Shown here in pieces: positions 42,602 to 52,157 of a DNA stretch of 64,000 nt. Both the position numbers and the translations under genes were made by a program. Location of the stretch: the NCBI GenBank assembly GCA_022824005.1, contig JAJEBG010000033.1, forward strand, positions 1-64,000. Reading direction: 5' to 3'. This DNA comes from Paracoccaceae bacterium (GTDB taxonomy: Bacteria; Pseudomonadota; Alphaproteobacteria; Rhodobacterales; Rhodobacteraceae). Under the pieces are notes generated by a model. That model was not told the DNA's origin and did no database searches. It was given only the letters and a program-made list of their open reading frames with translations. Numbering within the stretch: position 1 is the first letter of the stretch; each line of letters begins with the position of its first letter.

Positions 42602-43272
42602 GTTAAATAGTCGGGGACGATCAATCGATACGGTTCTTCATCTTCTTCAATGGTGGGAAAACGCGGCGATTCTGAAAAGAAAAAATTGTCGGTTTTGTCG
42701 TCGTTGACGGAAGAGACCTCGCCGACCAGACTCGCCCCGCCATGTCCCCAAAATTCGTGGGCACAATTAGGGACTAAAGTGATGGACTCACCGGGATTGA
42801 CAATGACAACCTCGCCTGCCTTGACCTCGTGGGCGATTTCGTCCATGCAAAATGAGACCGGAGATTTGGTGTCGAGTTGCCCCTCGCTATCAAGGTTAAA
42901 CAGTTGAATGGCCAACGGCGCTCCTCCCCGCACAATAATATCTTCAGTCTTATTTTTGTGATAATGCATCACCGTCTTCTGGCTCTCTTGGCTCACCAAG
43001 AGTTTTTCTGCGTAAGGTCGTGAACACCCTTCGCTCCCCGGTGGCAGACCATTTCTTAAGGTAAAGAGCACTAAACCATAGTGATCAAAGTCACCGCTGC
43101 CAAAATCGGTGATATCCCATCCCATCCCAACTTTCTTGATTTGCTCAATCTTCTCCGATGGCTGCTCCCACTCTGCTCGGCCCCAACGTGCCATGGGGGG
43201 AAGGAGGAATTGATATTGAGAGATGAAATCTTCAGCCTCGCGGATCACTTTGTTAATCTCTGAACGTTTCAC
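42598..43272 (-). CDS. D-lyxose isomerase family cupin
   Basis: LLVSQESQKTVMHYHKNKTEDIIVRGGAPLAIQLFN, NSIP-like cupin core. Confidence 0.75.
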   Translation of the reverse strand: MKRSEINKVIREAEDFISQYQFLLPPMARWGRAEWEQPSEKIEQIKKVGMGWDITDFGSGDFDHYGLVLFTLRNGLPPGSEGCSRPYAEKLLVSQESQKTVMHYHKNKTEDIIVRGGAPLAIQLFNLDSEGQLDTKSPVSFCMDEIAHEVKAGEVVIVNPGESITLVPNCAHEFWGHGGASLVGEVSSVNDDKTDNFFFSESPRFPTIEEDEEPYRLIVPDYLT

Positions 43273-43306
43273 GATAAGTCTCCTTTAGCTCCGATCCATC
43301 ACGCTT

Positions 43307-44674
43307 TCATTTGCTGACAATAGTTTGGCAGTCAACGCGCCGGGCGCTGAGGCGCGTGCAAGCCCTATGCGAGTCATTGGCGGTGAGTTCGGTGAACCCC
43401 GCTTCAAAGACGCCCCCCTTTTGCCGAATAAACTTTTTGGCCAACGACAGGGTAACAAATTCCATCACCATGACTTCCGTCAGTCGTCGGTTGGCCTCCC
43501 ATTGCGTGGCAAAGGTTCCGAGGAGAATACCATCGGCTGGTTGACGATCACCCATCGCACCATGATCCTGATGAGGACGCAGTTTAGGTCGGGCCCACTC
43601 CAAGGGTTTCAACTTCTCTAACTCTTTTGTCTCGCGCTTTGGAGCGGGGGAAATTGCCGCCGCCACTTGATCAACCAGTGACAAAGGCGCGTCGCTCGAA
43701 CCCCTCTCTTCATACACAGTTTCGGGGCGGCGCAATCGTCCGGGAGCCGAATCAACATTTGTGTCAACACGGGTCATTTGAGCGAAGGGAATTCTTGGCA
43801 TTGACGGGGGCTTCAGAGCCACATGGTTCTCGGCCATCTTGAAGCCTCGGTCCATCAATTTTGCGACTTGGGCATTGCGCGAGGCACCTGACCGCCCCCC
43901 GAAAACAGTCACAATTATGCGCTTGTCGCCCCGTTTGGCCGAGGCGGTGAGACAAAATCCTGCGGCGTTGGTAAAGCCCGTTTTAATCCCGTCGGCTCCT
44001 GCCGATTGTCGTAAAAAATTTCGATTGGTGTTTTTGACCTTTTTGCCGCCACCGATATCCGCCCTTAATTTTGAAAACAAATGATAATATTCAGGATAAT
44101 TGTAAATGACATGTCGTCCTAAAATCGTCATATCTTGAGCCGAGGATAAATGTCCCTTCTGAGTCAAACCGTGGGCATTCTTAAATGTCGTCTGGCTCAT
44201 ACCCATCGCCCGTGCGGTGTGATTCATTCGTGCCGCGAAGGCTTTTTCACTGCCCGATATAGCTTCCGCGATCGCGGTGGCCGCGTCGTTGGCGGAGCGC
44301 ACCGCGGCGGCCCGAATCAGGTAGCGAAGTTTGACCCTTGAGCCGGGTTTTAGGTGAATTTTGGAAGGCGCTTCGCTAGCGGCAAATTTTGAAATCTTGA
44401 CTCTCGTATCCAAACCAATTTCACCATTTTCTACCGCTTGGATGGCGACATAAATAGTCATCATCTTGGTCAACGATGCCGGATGAAGGCGTAGGTTGGC
44501 GTTTTCCGAGTGAAGAATTTTTCCATTTCGTGCATCCATGACAACGGCGGCGTAGGTCGCGGCCGAGACGGAATGATAAGTTGACATCACGAAAAGGATA
44601 CTAAAAACCGTGATGGTCAGGAAAAAAGATTTGGCGACAAGGCGCAATAGCCGAAACATTCGGACCTCCCTCAT
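43307..44674 (-). CDS. D-alanyl-D-alanine carboxypeptidase with C-terminal SPOR-like region
   Basis: SXXK motif (PASLTKMMT), SAN motif (RSANDAATAIAE), KTG motif (GIKTGFTNAAG). Confidence 0.92.
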   Translation of the reverse strand: MREVRMFRLLRLVAKSFFLTITVFSILFVMSTYHSVSAATYAAVVMDARNGKILHSENANLRLHPASLTKMMTIYVAIQAVENGEIGLDTRVKISKFAASEAPSKIHLKPGSRVKLRYLIRAAAVRSANDAATAIAEAISGSEKAFAARMNHTARAMGMSQTTFKNAHGLTQKGHLSSAQDMTILGRHVIYNYPEYYHLFSKLRADIGGGKKVKNTNRNFLRQSAGADGIKTGFTNAAGFCLTASAKRGDKRIIVTVFGGRSGASRNAQVAKLMDRGFKMAENHVALKPPSMPRIPFAQMTRVDTNVDSAPGRLRRPETVYEERGSSDAPLSLVDQVAAAISPAPKRETKELEKLKPLEWARPKLRPHQDHGAMGDRQPADGILLGTFATQWEANRRLTEVMVMEFVTLSLAKKFIRQKGGVFEAGFTELTANDSHRACTRLSARRVDCQTIVSK

Positions 44675-45009
44675 ATTTAGATGCGACTTTCTTTTGAAGT
44701 CTGCAAGGTCACTGCTGATAGACCTAAACGCCTCCTAACATGTTTTTGTTGCGAGTCCAAGTCTCGTTTGACATCACTTCAAGACCATTTTTTGTTGAAC
44801 CTTGGGTTCTGATGTGTCCGGGAATGGACATGCTTGAGGCGACCCGGGTTCTTTGCGCGCCGGTTTCAATGGCCTTTTCTGGTGATCAGGGCTGTCCAGG
44901 CACGCTCTTCGGGGTGTTCAGGCATAGCTGCCCCGTCGCGCCGTCCTGCGGCGCTCTCTCGGCACATCGCGCGGGGTCAGGAGCGACGGTTCATCCGCCG
45001 GGTGAATAA

Positions 45010-45345
45010 GGATCGCGTCGAGTGCGTCCTAGGCGCGGGCGGCGTAATGCCGGTTGGCCTCGGGCATGTAGCTGAAGCGTCCGCCGCCGCCAGGCTTGGC
45101 GATTGCGATGTTCATCAGGCAGGAGAGGTTGCGCGGCAGATGGCGCACATGAGACCAGCAGCGGTCCTCGTCATAGGTGAAGTCGCGTACGTAGTGAACT
45201 CTATTCTCTATGACCCAGAACTCTATTCTCTATGACCCAATGGTCGCGCACGAGCCCCAGAAGTACCTTGGGTCCGGCGCGTTCGGGACCGAGCGAGGGC
45301 GCATCGCTGAAGTCGATGGCCTTGAGGTCGTCGAGGATGGCCTCT
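45010..45345 (-). pseudogene. ISAs1-family (H-repeat-like) transposase remnant
   Basis: Minus-strand translation gives VRDHWVIENRV + HYVRDFTYDEDRC...HVRHLPRNLSCLMNIAIAK, broken by a 22-bp tandem duplication; 5' part replaced by the IS5-family element. Confidence 0.65.
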
Positions 45346-45395
45346 CCCAATGTGATATTTCCCTACTGAATTTGACCACAGACAGGGAGGGCCAC

Positions 45396-46228
45396 ATGGC
45401 TTGGAACGAGACCACCCGCGAGAAGTATAAGCGTAGTTTGGACCGATATGAAAGCGATTTGAGCGACGAGGAATGGCGGGTGATTAAGCCGCTCCTCCCG
45501 GCTCCGTCGAAGCTGGGACGCCCCGCAGCGTCGACCTTCGATCGGTTTTCAATGCGATCCAGTATATGCTGGCGACAGGATGTCAGTGGCGTGCGCTTCC
45601 CAAATGTTTTCCGCCGTTTACGACGGTCCAGAACTACTTCTACGCGTGGCGCGACGACGGTGTTCTGGAACGCATGATGGATGCGCTGCGCGATCTTGTG
45701 CGGGAGCAGGCTGGGCGCTCCGCGTCGCCGACGGCGGCCGTAATCGACAGCCAGTCGGTGAAGACGACGGAGATGGGCGGCCCGTCAGGATACGACGCGG
45801 GCAAGAAGATCAAGGGCCGGAAACGCCACGCCACAGTGGACGTGGAGGGGTTCCCGATCGCGATCCAGGTTCACGCGGCTGACGTGCAGGACCGCGACGG
45901 TGCGCCGGACGTCATTCTTGCGATGTTGGAAAAGGCGCCTGAGGTGAGGAAGCTGTGGGCAGACGGCGGCTATACGGGACCTAAGCTGGAGGCCGCGCTG
46001 GCGGAACACGGCCTCGGATCAATTCTGGAGATCGTCCACAAACCCAAGGAAATCAAGGGTTTTACCGTCCTTTATCGCCGGTGGGTGGTGGAACGGACAT
46101 TCGCTTGGCTGTCGTGGTGCCGACGCTTGGCGAAGGACGTGGAGCGGACCTTGGCCAGTTCTCTAGCCTGGGCCCAACTGGCCGCGTGCCGGTTCCTGAT
46201 GCGACGAATGGCGCGAGCAATAACTTAA
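45396..46228 (+). mobile_element. IS5-family (IS427-like group) transposase in two frames (45396-45677 and 45566-46228)
   Basis: MAWNETTREKYKRS...SDLSDEEWRVIKPLLPAPSKLGRP then [14 protein letters not shown]...VIDSQSVK...LWADGGYTG...RRWVVERTFAWLSWCRRL (DDE). Confidence 0.88.
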
Positions 46229-46330
46229 TTATCACAATATGTTAACCTAATTATGATTCAGGCTCTAAACGCTCTTGTCCTGGTGAGGGTGTGGCAGATG
46301 CTATCGACTCGAATGAACCCCCCCCTGGCT

Positions 46331-47593
46331 TCAGGCTCCGAGCCTCTCCAACAGGGACCTCGCTCGTCCTGCGACGGTGTTACAAATGTTGTTCATTAGG
46401 GTGTGCCGGGCGGGCGGCAATTCAAGCGTGGACACGACACTTCCCGATTGCTCGATGATCGCTTCTGCAATCTCTCCCATCCGCCTGCGGACAAATGGCG
46501 CGCGAATCTTGATGTTCTTTGCGAACTTGTCGAGATCGGTGGGGTAAATTTCCTCTAGCATCCGGCGTCGGCCGATCTTCATGGCGAAGCGCTGGCTGAG
46601 GTCCGGATAGGCGATGGTGGAGAGAAGATCATAGAGCGGTGCGAGCTGCGTCCGGTCTGGCAGGTACAGCAAGCTGAAATTCTTCGCATGGGCATCGGCG
46701 TTGCCGATGATCGCGTTGAACAGGGCCGCATCCAAAAGCTTCAGGGCTTCAGCCCCGGGGCGGGTCGTTACGCGTCGGACGAGCACAAAACAATCACGGA
46801 AGACCGGTCCGCCATCGCTGGCGTATTTACGTGCCGACGTGAAGCCGAGAGCTTGGCAAAAATCCTCTTGATGAAGGCGAATGGTCTTGCCGTCCTCTCC
46901 TGTCAGCCGGTCATAGCGTTCGATCAGCAGAAGCCGTTTGTCGCCGACACTGCGATACTGGACGTCAGCGACGTCGAGACCGATTGCGCGGGCGAGCCGC
47001 ATGCAGAAGGCCTCGTTCTCGGCGATGCCCTCGAACCTTGCGATCTCGGGTTTCAGGATATGAGTTGTCGGCTGCCCCGGTGCGGGCAGGGCGATTTCTC
47101 CGTCCCTGTAGACGACGGGCAGTTTCGATTGAGCCCCGGCCAACGAAAGCCGCAAACCGTCTTCGCCGCCCGCGAGCATCGGACGCGTCGGCAATCGATC
47201 AATCAGCGTGACCAGTTTGTTATCGCTTAGAATGCGGGATCTGTCGGGTGTGCCTTCTGATGCGGGCTCGATGCCCCCCGGCCACACCTCAATGGCTCCG
47301 GCAACCTCGCCGCCAATCTCTTCCAAGAGGCGGAATTCATTCCGTTCCGAGATACCCAGCGCCTGCGCGATGGCGGTGCGCTGCGACGCCTCCGGCAGGA
47401 GGCCCTCAAAGAACGGGAGGGTCGACCGCTGGTCGAAGGGTTCAGGCTGTAGGGGTAAGGAGACTGACACTGGTCTTGCGTTCGACGTGGCGAGCCAGTC
47501 TTCGGTATAAGTGAACTCTGGCTCACCGTATTCGTTCAGGGCAAGCTGGCCAACACGCGCACCATTCCACCAGACGATCAGTCGCCGTGTCAT
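46331..47593 (-). CDS. hipA: HipA-family serine/threonine kinase toxin
   Basis: FFEGLLPE, GGAQ-like LSLAGAQSKLPV, LLIERYDR, NADAHAKNFSLLY, APLYDLLST. Confidence 0.93.
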   Translation of the reverse strand: MTRRLIVWWNGARVGQLALNEYGEPEFTYTEDWLATSNARPVSVSLPLQPEPFDQRSTLPFFEGLLPEASQRTAIAQALGISERNEFRLLEEIGGEVAGAIEVWPGGIEPASEGTPDRSRILSDNKLVTLIDRLPTRPMLAGGEDGLRLSLAGAQSKLPVVYRDGEIALPAPGQPTTHILKPEIARFEGIAENEAFCMRLARAIGLDVADVQYRSVGDKRLLLIERYDRLTGEDGKTIRLHQEDFCQALGFTSARKYASDGGPVFRDCFVLVRRVTTRPGAEALKLLDAALFNAIIGNADAHAKNFSLLYLPDRTQLAPLYDLLSTIAYPDLSQRFAMKIGRRRMLEEIYPTDLDKFAKNIKIRAPFVRRRMGEIAEAIIEQSGSVVSTLELPPARHTLMNNICNTVAGRARSLLERLGA

Positions 47594-47808
47594 GTGGCAT
47601 ACCCGTCTGGCAAGTTGAAAGTTACCTCAATCCCAAGTGCGGCCAGAACGGCCAGCGTCTTGCCGAGCTGGGCCGTTTCCTTGCCAGCTTCGAGCTCAAT
47701 CAGAAAGCGCACGCCGACATTCGCCGCGGCGGCGAGTTCGTCCTGCCGCAGGCCTTGAGCCTTTCGGGCTGCGCGTATGGTGGTTCCAATGTCTGTTGGC
47801 GTCATCAT
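47590..47808 (-). CDS. hipB: HipB-like HTH antitoxin
   Basis: MMTPTDIGTTIRAARKAQGLRQDELAAAANVGVRFLIELEAGKETAQLGK; 4-nt overlap with hipA; start placed at 47808 rather than ORF start 47856. Confidence 0.9.
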   Translation of the reverse strand: MMTPTDIGTTIRAARKAQGLRQDELAAAANVGVRFLIELEAGKETAQLGKTLAVLAALGIEVTFNLPDGYAT

Positions 47809-47814
47809 CGTAAT

Positions 47815-47927
47815 CTTCCTGAACGGGAAGATATATGACTGAAGCGATGGCGTCAAGCAAAATGTTCCCGAACGGGAAGAAGGAGGCAGATGGGGTCCCC
47901 TTCGAGCTAATTATTCCCGCTCGGGAA
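47815..47927. promoter_or_regulatory. Three HipB-operator-like inverted repeats (47816-47829, 47865-47878, 47914-47927)
   Basis: TTCCTGAACGGGAA, TTCCCGAACGGGAA, TTCCCGCTCGGGAA upstream of hipB; start-to-start spacing exactly 49 and 49 bp. Confidence 0.75.
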
Positions 47928-47972
47928 TTATATGATTTGGCTTTGTGTTTGATGAAACTCGATCTTGTACAC

Positions 47973-48610
47973 TCAAAGTGTACAAAAGCGCCCGCCTTCA
48001 AAAGGCCTCCCACCGATTGCGGAACGCTTCGTCAACGCACCAAGCCGCTTCCTGAACCCTTGCAAATTCATGTCGATCACCCGACGCATTTGCGAGATTC
48101 CGAGGTGGCAGTTCACATGATTTGCCCCGACCATGTCCATCATGGCGGTTTCGACGGCTGCGCGGATCGTTACTGAGTTCGGTGACAGGTTTTTTGCAGC
48201 TGTTTGAAATTCTTGATGCGGACTACGAGCACCGACGGACTCTGGCCGAAAAAATCGACCGCGCACAGAAACTATCTGCTCTCGCCAAGCCGCGCGCACC
48301 GCATCGAAATCCGCGAACAAGTCCCTCGGCACAGGGTGCGCGTTCATCATAAACTCATCACGACGATAGCTCAACGACCCGCCATCACCATATTTAGGGC
48401 AGTCATGTTTGTGCCCCATCAGGAGGAAGCGCAGAGCGTAGTCGATGTTCGCTTCCTGCATCCGTTTCTCCAACGAATGTCGGAACGAGTAAATGACGTG
48501 ATCCAACGTCGGGAATAGTTCACGCCGCCTGAAAGCAGTGCTCATCGCCGCTGAGAAGGAATTGGATTTGTCGACATAACGTGCAAACCCGTCCGGCGCA
48601 CGATTGGATG
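47973..48610 (-). pseudogene. Tyrosine recombinase/phage integrase C-terminal fragment
   Basis: HVIYSFRHSLEKRMQEANIDYALRFLLMGHKHDCPKYGDGGSLSYRRDE; N-terminal catalytic half missing. Confidence 0.65.
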
Positions 48611-48844
48611 CTTCAAGTGCAGGCGCCGGAACTGCTGCCAGCCGACCAGCGCGATCCAAATCCCGCCGTGCAGCGCGACATAGCACAGGCCCTTGCCGAT
48701 GATGCCGTGGAACCGAAGATAGTGATGCTCCTCCACCAGACGCTCCCAGAGCCGAAGCTCACGTGCACCACGGGTCGGTCGCACCGACTCCTCGCGAAGG
48801 TCAATGGAGGAATCCGGGGTCGGAAGAATCACAATGGCCGTCAC
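48542..48844 (-). pseudogene. DUF4338 / DruA-like protein fragment
   Basis: RPTRGARELRLWERLVEEHHYLRFHGIIGKGLCYVALHGGIWIALVGWQ then QFRRLHL, with the expected intervening segment missing. Confidence 0.55.
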
Positions 48845-49160
48845 GTTGCCATGTCAAAAACGGAATGGCCCGCCCCAGTATCACCGCGTGACGATCACCG
48901 AACCGACACAAAAATAGTCCTGGACATCACTCGTGCAACGTTTGATTCTTCGCCTCACTGACACGAGAGGCAAAACGTCATCCCGCCCTCGTCCATTAAG
49001 CTCTGAGGTTTGAATACCGATCTTTCTCCACTCCTTTTGCACAGAAAAGAGATCAAGCTCAGAGCAAGGACGATTTCACCATCTCGACGCAAATGAGCAT
49101 ATTTTTTTGTGTTTGCCGCCCCCTTATGGTAACTTCATATTTTGTTTATGGAATCGAAAA

Positions 49161-49517
49161 ATGACTCTCGATGACGCATTGCCTCTGATCATTCTGGCTC
49201 AGTCGAAACCCGAAGATGATGGGACTGGAACCTCGGTGTTGACCAAGCAGAAGGAAAAAACCAAGCGGGCCCCCCTCTATAAGGTCTTGCTGCTTAATGA
49301 CGATTATACACCAATGGAATTTGTCGTGGCGATCCTTGAGCAGGTCTTCCGTATGCCGAGAGACCGAGCCATTTCACTGATGCTTGATGTCCATAAAACG
49401 GGGATTGGCGTCGCCGGTGTTTATGTCCATGAAATTGCCGAGACAAAAGCCGCTCAAGTTCTATCCATTGCCAAAAGCCACGAACATCCTCTTCAATGCA
49501 CGATTGAGAAAGAATAG
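49161..49517 (+). CDS. clpS: ATP-dependent Clp protease adaptor ClpS
   Basis: [30 protein letters not shown]...[18 protein letters not shown]. Confidence 0.95.
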   Translation: MTLDDALPLIILAQSKPEDDGTGTSVLTKQKEKTKRAPLYKVLLLNDDYTPMEFVVAILEQVFRMPRDRAISLMLDVHKTGIGVAGVYVHEIAETKAAQVLSIAKSHEHPLQCTIEKE

Positions 49518-49553
49518 TGGCCGCTGAAGGTCACTCACATCAACGATCGTCCA

Positions 49554-50363
49554 ATGAATTTTTCTGTCAATGACAAAACGGCTATTGTCACAGGAGCCGC
49601 GACCGGTGTGGGTCTTGCCATCGCCCGCCATTTTGCCGAGCGTGGGGCCAATGTCATGTTTGCCGATAGCGATATCAAAGCCCTGAAAGTTGAGACGACT
49701 CCTCATCAGGCGAATATTGCCTGTTTTGCCGGAAATCTGAGTGACAAATTGTCGCGCATCAATCTGCTGAAAGAAACCGTGTCAACATTTGATCGGGTTG
49801 ACATTCTTGTCAATGCCAATCGGCAGGTGATCACGCGGCCTGACATCTTAGCAAAACGCCGCCCAGACGATCTTGAAACGATGCTAGAGCAGAACTTGCG
49901 ACAACATTATGAATTGTCGTGGCTCGTCGCCGAAAAGTTTATTGAACAGGAGCACAATCGATCGTCGAGTGGCCATGACTCGATTGGCTCTATCGTCAAT
50001 GTCTCTTCAATCGCGGCGCAGCGGATGGTGCCAGAGTTGGTTGAGTATTCGGTGAGCTGCGCCGCTCAGGACCAATTGACACGGTCAATGGCAGTGGCCC
50101 TAGCACCAAAGAATATTCGTGTGAACGCGGTCGCTTTTGGCTCTGTCATGAGCAAGAGTTTGGCTGCCAAACTCAATGCCAAGAAGGGTCACCGAGAATT
50201 TATTGAGAAAGCCACGCCGCTCGGGCGCATCGCAGAGGCCGATGACGTGGCTTCCGTTGTCCTCTTTCTGTCTTCGGACAGCGCCCGATTTGTCACCGGG
50301 CAAGTCCTCAATGTCGATGGTGGCCGATCGTTGCTCGATCGCTCAAGCAGCCCCTATCACTAA
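49554..50363 (+). CDS. SDR-family oxidoreductase
   Basis: TGAATGVGLAIARHFAERGANV, NVSSIAAQR, GRIAEADDVASVVLFLSSDSARFVTGQVLNVDGG; catalytic Tyr region reads EYSVSCAAQ. Confidence 0.88.
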   Translation: MNFSVNDKTAIVTGAATGVGLAIARHFAERGANVMFADSDIKALKVETTPHQANIACFAGNLSDKLSRINLLKETVSTFDRVDILVNANRQVITRPDILAKRRPDDLETMLEQNLRQHYELSWLVAEKFIEQEHNRSSSGHDSIGSIVNVSSIAAQRMVPELVEYSVSCAAQDQLTRSMAVALAPKNIRVNAVAFGSVMSKSLAAKLNAKKGHREFIEKATPLGRIAEADDVASVVLFLSSDSARFVTGQVLNVDGGRSLLDRSSSPYH

Positions 50364-51034
50364 CTCTTGTCGAGCTTCTCGCCGCCGCTCAGTGAGAAGT
50401 CACTCAAACCAAAAACGTGCGATTGCAATTTGCTGTCGTCTTTCAGAGATTCTTCGATTGACAGAATTTTTTTCCCTGTATCGGCTGTCTCAACCGTATC
50501 GGACTTGGCGGTGCGCTCACCGGCTTTTTTAACCGCATCATCAAGTTCAATCTGCTGACATAGTCCGAGGGCGACAGGATCGGTTGGCTGAATATTAGAC
50601 ATATTCCAATGCGTTCGCTCACGAATCGCATCAATGGTGGTCTTGGTTGTTCCAATCAGTCGGGAAATCTGGCCATTGGTCAATTCTGGATGATTTTTGA
50701 GGAGCCAAGCGATCGCTGCCGGTCGATCCTGTCTCTTTGATAAAGGTGTATATCGGGGCCCCTGGCGTCGGTGCTCACCAACGGCGACAGGATTTTCCAT
50801 CAATTGCAGTTCGTGCTCGGGGTCTACTTCCCCGCGTTTGATCTCTTCGCTCTCAAGTTGGTGATTGACGATGGGATCCATGCCCTGCGTTCCCAAAGCC
50901 ACTTCACCATCGGCAATACCTTGCACCTCAAGTTCGTGCAGACCACAAAACGCGGCAATTTGGCTAAATGTCAGCGATGTATTGTCGACCAGCCAAACAG
51001 CCGTTGCTGTTGGCATGATTGGCTTTTTTTTCAT
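50360..51034 (-). CDS. trcR: Cell cycle transcriptional regulator TrcR (DUF1013)
   Basis: MPTATAVWLVDNTSLTFSQIAAFCGLHELEVQGIADGE...RQDRPAAIAWLLKNHPELTNGQISRLIGTTKTTIDAIRERTHWN. Confidence 0.93.
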   Translation of the reverse strand: MKKKPIMPTATAVWLVDNTSLTFSQIAAFCGLHELEVQGIADGEVALGTQGMDPIVNHQLESEEIKRGEVDPEHELQLMENPVAVGEHRRQGPRYTPLSKRQDRPAAIAWLLKNHPELTNGQISRLIGTTKTTIDAIRERTHWNMSNIQPTDPVALGLCQQIELDDAVKKAGERTAKSDTVETADTGKKILSIEESLKDDSKLQSHVFGLSDFSLSGGEKLDKS

Positions 51035-51138
51035 CCTAAATTTATCCTTTTCATCAAGAGCAAAACGCCATGAAGGGGGAATGAGCCATTCTAACAACCC
51101 GCCACAACGAGAGCAAGATGGTCATCCTTATCCTCTCG

Positions 51139-52143
51139 CTAGAGCGATAGAACAATCTTGCCAATATGTTGCGATGATTCGACGCGCCGATGGGCATCAG
51201 CGGCCTTGGCGAGGGGAAATGAAGAATCAATCACCGGCGCTATGCGCCCGTTATCAAGCAGAGGCCACACGTTTTGCCGCAATGACCGCGCGATTTTGGC
51301 TTTGGCAAAATCCGATTGGGGACGAAGCGTGCTCCCGGTGAGGGTCAAACGTCTTGTCATCAAGTGAACAAAATTCACCTCAACCTTCGGGCCTCGAAGA
51401 AAGGCAATCTGGACCAGTCGTCCGTCGTCCGCCAAACATCGCAAATTGCGGGGGATATAATCGCCCCCCACCATATCAAGAATCACATTCACCCCTTTGC
51501 CGCCCGTCGTCTCAGAGACAACTTGGACAAAATCCATATCTCGATAATTGATACAAATTTGTGCCCCCAATCGCTCGCAGGCGCGGCACTTTTCGTCACT
51601 GCCCGCCGTGGCCAACACGTTGGCACCCATCGCTGAAGCCAATTGGATGGCGGTGGTGCCAATCCCCGAAGAGCCACCGTGAACGAGGAAGGTCTCCCCC
51701 GCCTGTAGCTGACCGCGAGAAAAAACATTGCTGTAAACCGTGAAAAAAGTCTCACACAGTGCCGCCGCCGCGGTCAATTCCATTCCCTTTGGTATCGGCA
51801 GGGCATGATCTTGATGGGTTAAGGCATATTCGGCGTATCCACCGCCCGGCAATAGCGCCGTTACGCGATCCCCGACTTTCCAGTCGGTAACGCTCTCACC
51901 GATAGCCACCACCTCGCCGGCCGATTCGAGTCCGGGTAAATCAGACGCGCCGGGGGGCGGATGATAAAGCCCTTGGCGTTGCAGAGCATCGGGTCTGTTA
52001 ACCCCCGAAGCATGGTTTCGAATTAAAATTTGTTGATGACCCGGAACCGGGATTTTTCGCTGTCGCTCAACGAGAACCTCCGGCCCCCCGCTCTTAGAGA
52101 TTTCAATCACCCGCATCAAATCTTGTGCCATCAAAACGACCAC
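51139..52143 (-). CDS. NAD(P)H-quinone oxidoreductase, zinc-independent MDR family (PIG3-like)
   Basis: GVNRPDALQRQGLYHPPPGASDLPGLESAGEV, VHGGSSGIGTTAIQLA. Confidence 0.93.
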   Translation of the reverse strand: MVVLMAQDLMRVIEISKSGGPEVLVERQRKIPVPGHQQILIRNHASGVNRPDALQRQGLYHPPPGASDLPGLESAGEVVAIGESVTDWKVGDRVTALLPGGGYAEYALTHQDHALPIPKGMELTAAAALCETFFTVYSNVFSRGQLQAGETFLVHGGSSGIGTTAIQLASAMGANVLATAGSDEKCRACERLGAQICINYRDMDFVQVVSETTGGKGVNVILDMVGGDYIPRNLRCLADDGRLVQIAFLRGPKVEVNFVHLMTRRLTLTGSTLRPQSDFAKAKIARSLRQNVWPLLDNGRIAPVIDSSFPLAKAADAHRRVESSQHIGKIVLSL

Positions 52144-52157
52144 TATTATCTGAAATT

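Noticed and set aside
44834-45235. 133-aa plus-strand ORF in the island
   Set aside because: Antisense to the ISAs1-like transposase remnant; composition-driven ORF in GC-rich DNA.
45210-45395. 5' extension of the IS5-family orfA
   Set aside because: Reads through the ISAs1 remnant; IS5-family proteins typically start at MAWNETTRE (45396).
45340-46300. Exact IS5-family terminal inverted repeats and target duplication
   Set aside because: Only a weak match (AATGTGATA near 45348 versus ATTGTGATA on the opposite strand near 46235); boundaries not defined with confidence.
46688-47230. 180-aa plus-strand ORF
   Set aside because: Antisense to hipA; no independent support.
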